Source: Gemmatimonadales bacterium UBA1120 (GTDB taxonomy: Bacteria; Gemmatimonadota; Gemmatimonadetes; Longimicrobiales; Gaopeijiaceae). Taken from it: a stretch of 5,855 nt of DNA. The notes below the pieces were generated by a model, which did no database searches, was not told the DNA's origin, and saw only the letters and a program-made list of their open reading frames with translations. Numbering within the stretch: the first letter of the stretch is position 1; every line of letters begins with the position of its first letter. This document shows positions 5,465-5,855 of the stretch, piece by piece. The stretch covers positions 10,925 through 16,779 of the forward strand of contig DCAZ01000036.1 of NCBI GenBank assembly GCA_002313925.1. Direction: 5' to 3'. The position numbers and the translations under genes were made by a program.

Positions 5465-5855
5465 ATGCCCGCAAAGATTCGACTTAGAAGGATGGGCCGT
5501 AAGAAGAAGGCCCACTATCGCATCGTAGTGGCAGATAATGACTCGCCACGCGATGGACGGTTCATAGAATCGATCGGCTACTACAAGCCGCTTTCCAACC
5601 CTGCACGTCTCGTGCTGAATCTTGAGCGTGTTGACCATTGGCTCAGTGAGGGGGCTCAGCCGTCGGGGACTATGAAGTCACTGATAGCTAAGGCGAGGAA
5701 AGGTGGAGATTCCCTTGTAGCCTTGGGTGAAGCCGATCCGGAAGAGCAAAAGGAAAAGCGGGCAGAGGCCTTAGCTGCCCGACGAGCTGCAGAAGAGCAG
5801 GCTGCTCAAAAAGTTGCAGCTGCTAAGGCTGCCGAAGAGCCAGCTGAGGAAGAGG
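5465..5855 (+). CDS. rpsP: 30S ribosomal protein S16 (3' end beyond window)
   Basis: S16 is a primary binder of 16S rRNA in the 5' domain of the small subunit and is needed for 30S assembly. The N-terminus MPAKIRLRRMGRKKKAHYR, followed by IVVADNDSPRDGRFIESIGYY and RVDHWLSEGAQPS, is diagnostic. ATG 5465 matches the universal start of the family, although only AAGAAG directly abuts it as an SD-like sequence. The usual protein ends near residue 80-90. Here the frame is still open at residue 130, through a tail dominated by Ala, Glu, Lys and Arg (for example RAEALAARRAAEEQAAQKVA). The tail is likely an extended helix or disordered extension, as seen in some phyla. In many bacteria rpsP is followed by rimM, trmD and rplS; that lies outside this window. 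Upstream is purA rather than ffh. Confidence 0.97.
   Translation, partial: MPAKIRLRRMGRKKKAHYRIVVADNDSPRDGRFIESIGYYKPLSNPARLVLNLERVDHWLSEGAQPSGTMKSLIAKARKGGDSLVALGEADPEEQKEKRAEALAARRAAEEQAAQKVAAAKAAEEPAEEE

Overview
This is a stretch of ordinary bacterial chromosome carrying mostly housekeeping genes. Base composition looks balanced by eye, and codon use shows no obvious break between genes. I see no insertion sequence, integrase, CRISPR array, tRNA, rRNA or phage gene, and no dedicated defence or biosynthetic system. The organism is a bacterium: it has bacterial TrpRS, PurA and S16, and an intrinsic terminator. The phylum cannot be fixed from this sequence. A long acidic/Ala-rich tail on S16, a TrpRS with an Fe-S type cysteine set and a HOGA-like aldolase suggest an uncultured lineage of the Gemmatimonadota/Chloroflexota/Actinomycetota kind, but that is a guess.

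Layout. Positions 1-759 (+) hold the 3' part of an unrecognised helical protein, whose frame is open at the left edge. It converges on and overlaps by 41 bp an inositol-monophosphatase family gene on the minus strand (719 to about 1522). That gene appears to lack an ATG/GTG/TTG at its expected start. A divergent intergenic region with two short inverted repeats (about 1523-1650) separates it from trpS (1651-2670, +). Then come a DapA/HOGA-family aldolase (start best read as TTG at 2803, stop at 3726, +), an intergenic region with a possible promoter and a clear intrinsic terminator (3819-3853), purA (3900-5189, +), a 275-bp non-coding stretch able to form hairpins, and the start of rpsP (5465 to the right edge, +).

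How the genes fit together. trpS (tRNA charging), purA (AMP branch of purine synthesis) and rpsP (30S subunit) are growth-related core genes on one strand, but the gaps and the terminator suggest several transcription units rather than one operon. The aldolase probably cleaves or forms a 2-oxo acid through a Schiff base with Lys; its neighbours do not reveal its substrate. Points most worth a second look are the TrpRS cysteine motif, the apparent ATC start of the phosphatase gene, the alanine run replacing a conserved Gly-Gly in PurA, and the terminator lying between a consensus -35 box and purA.
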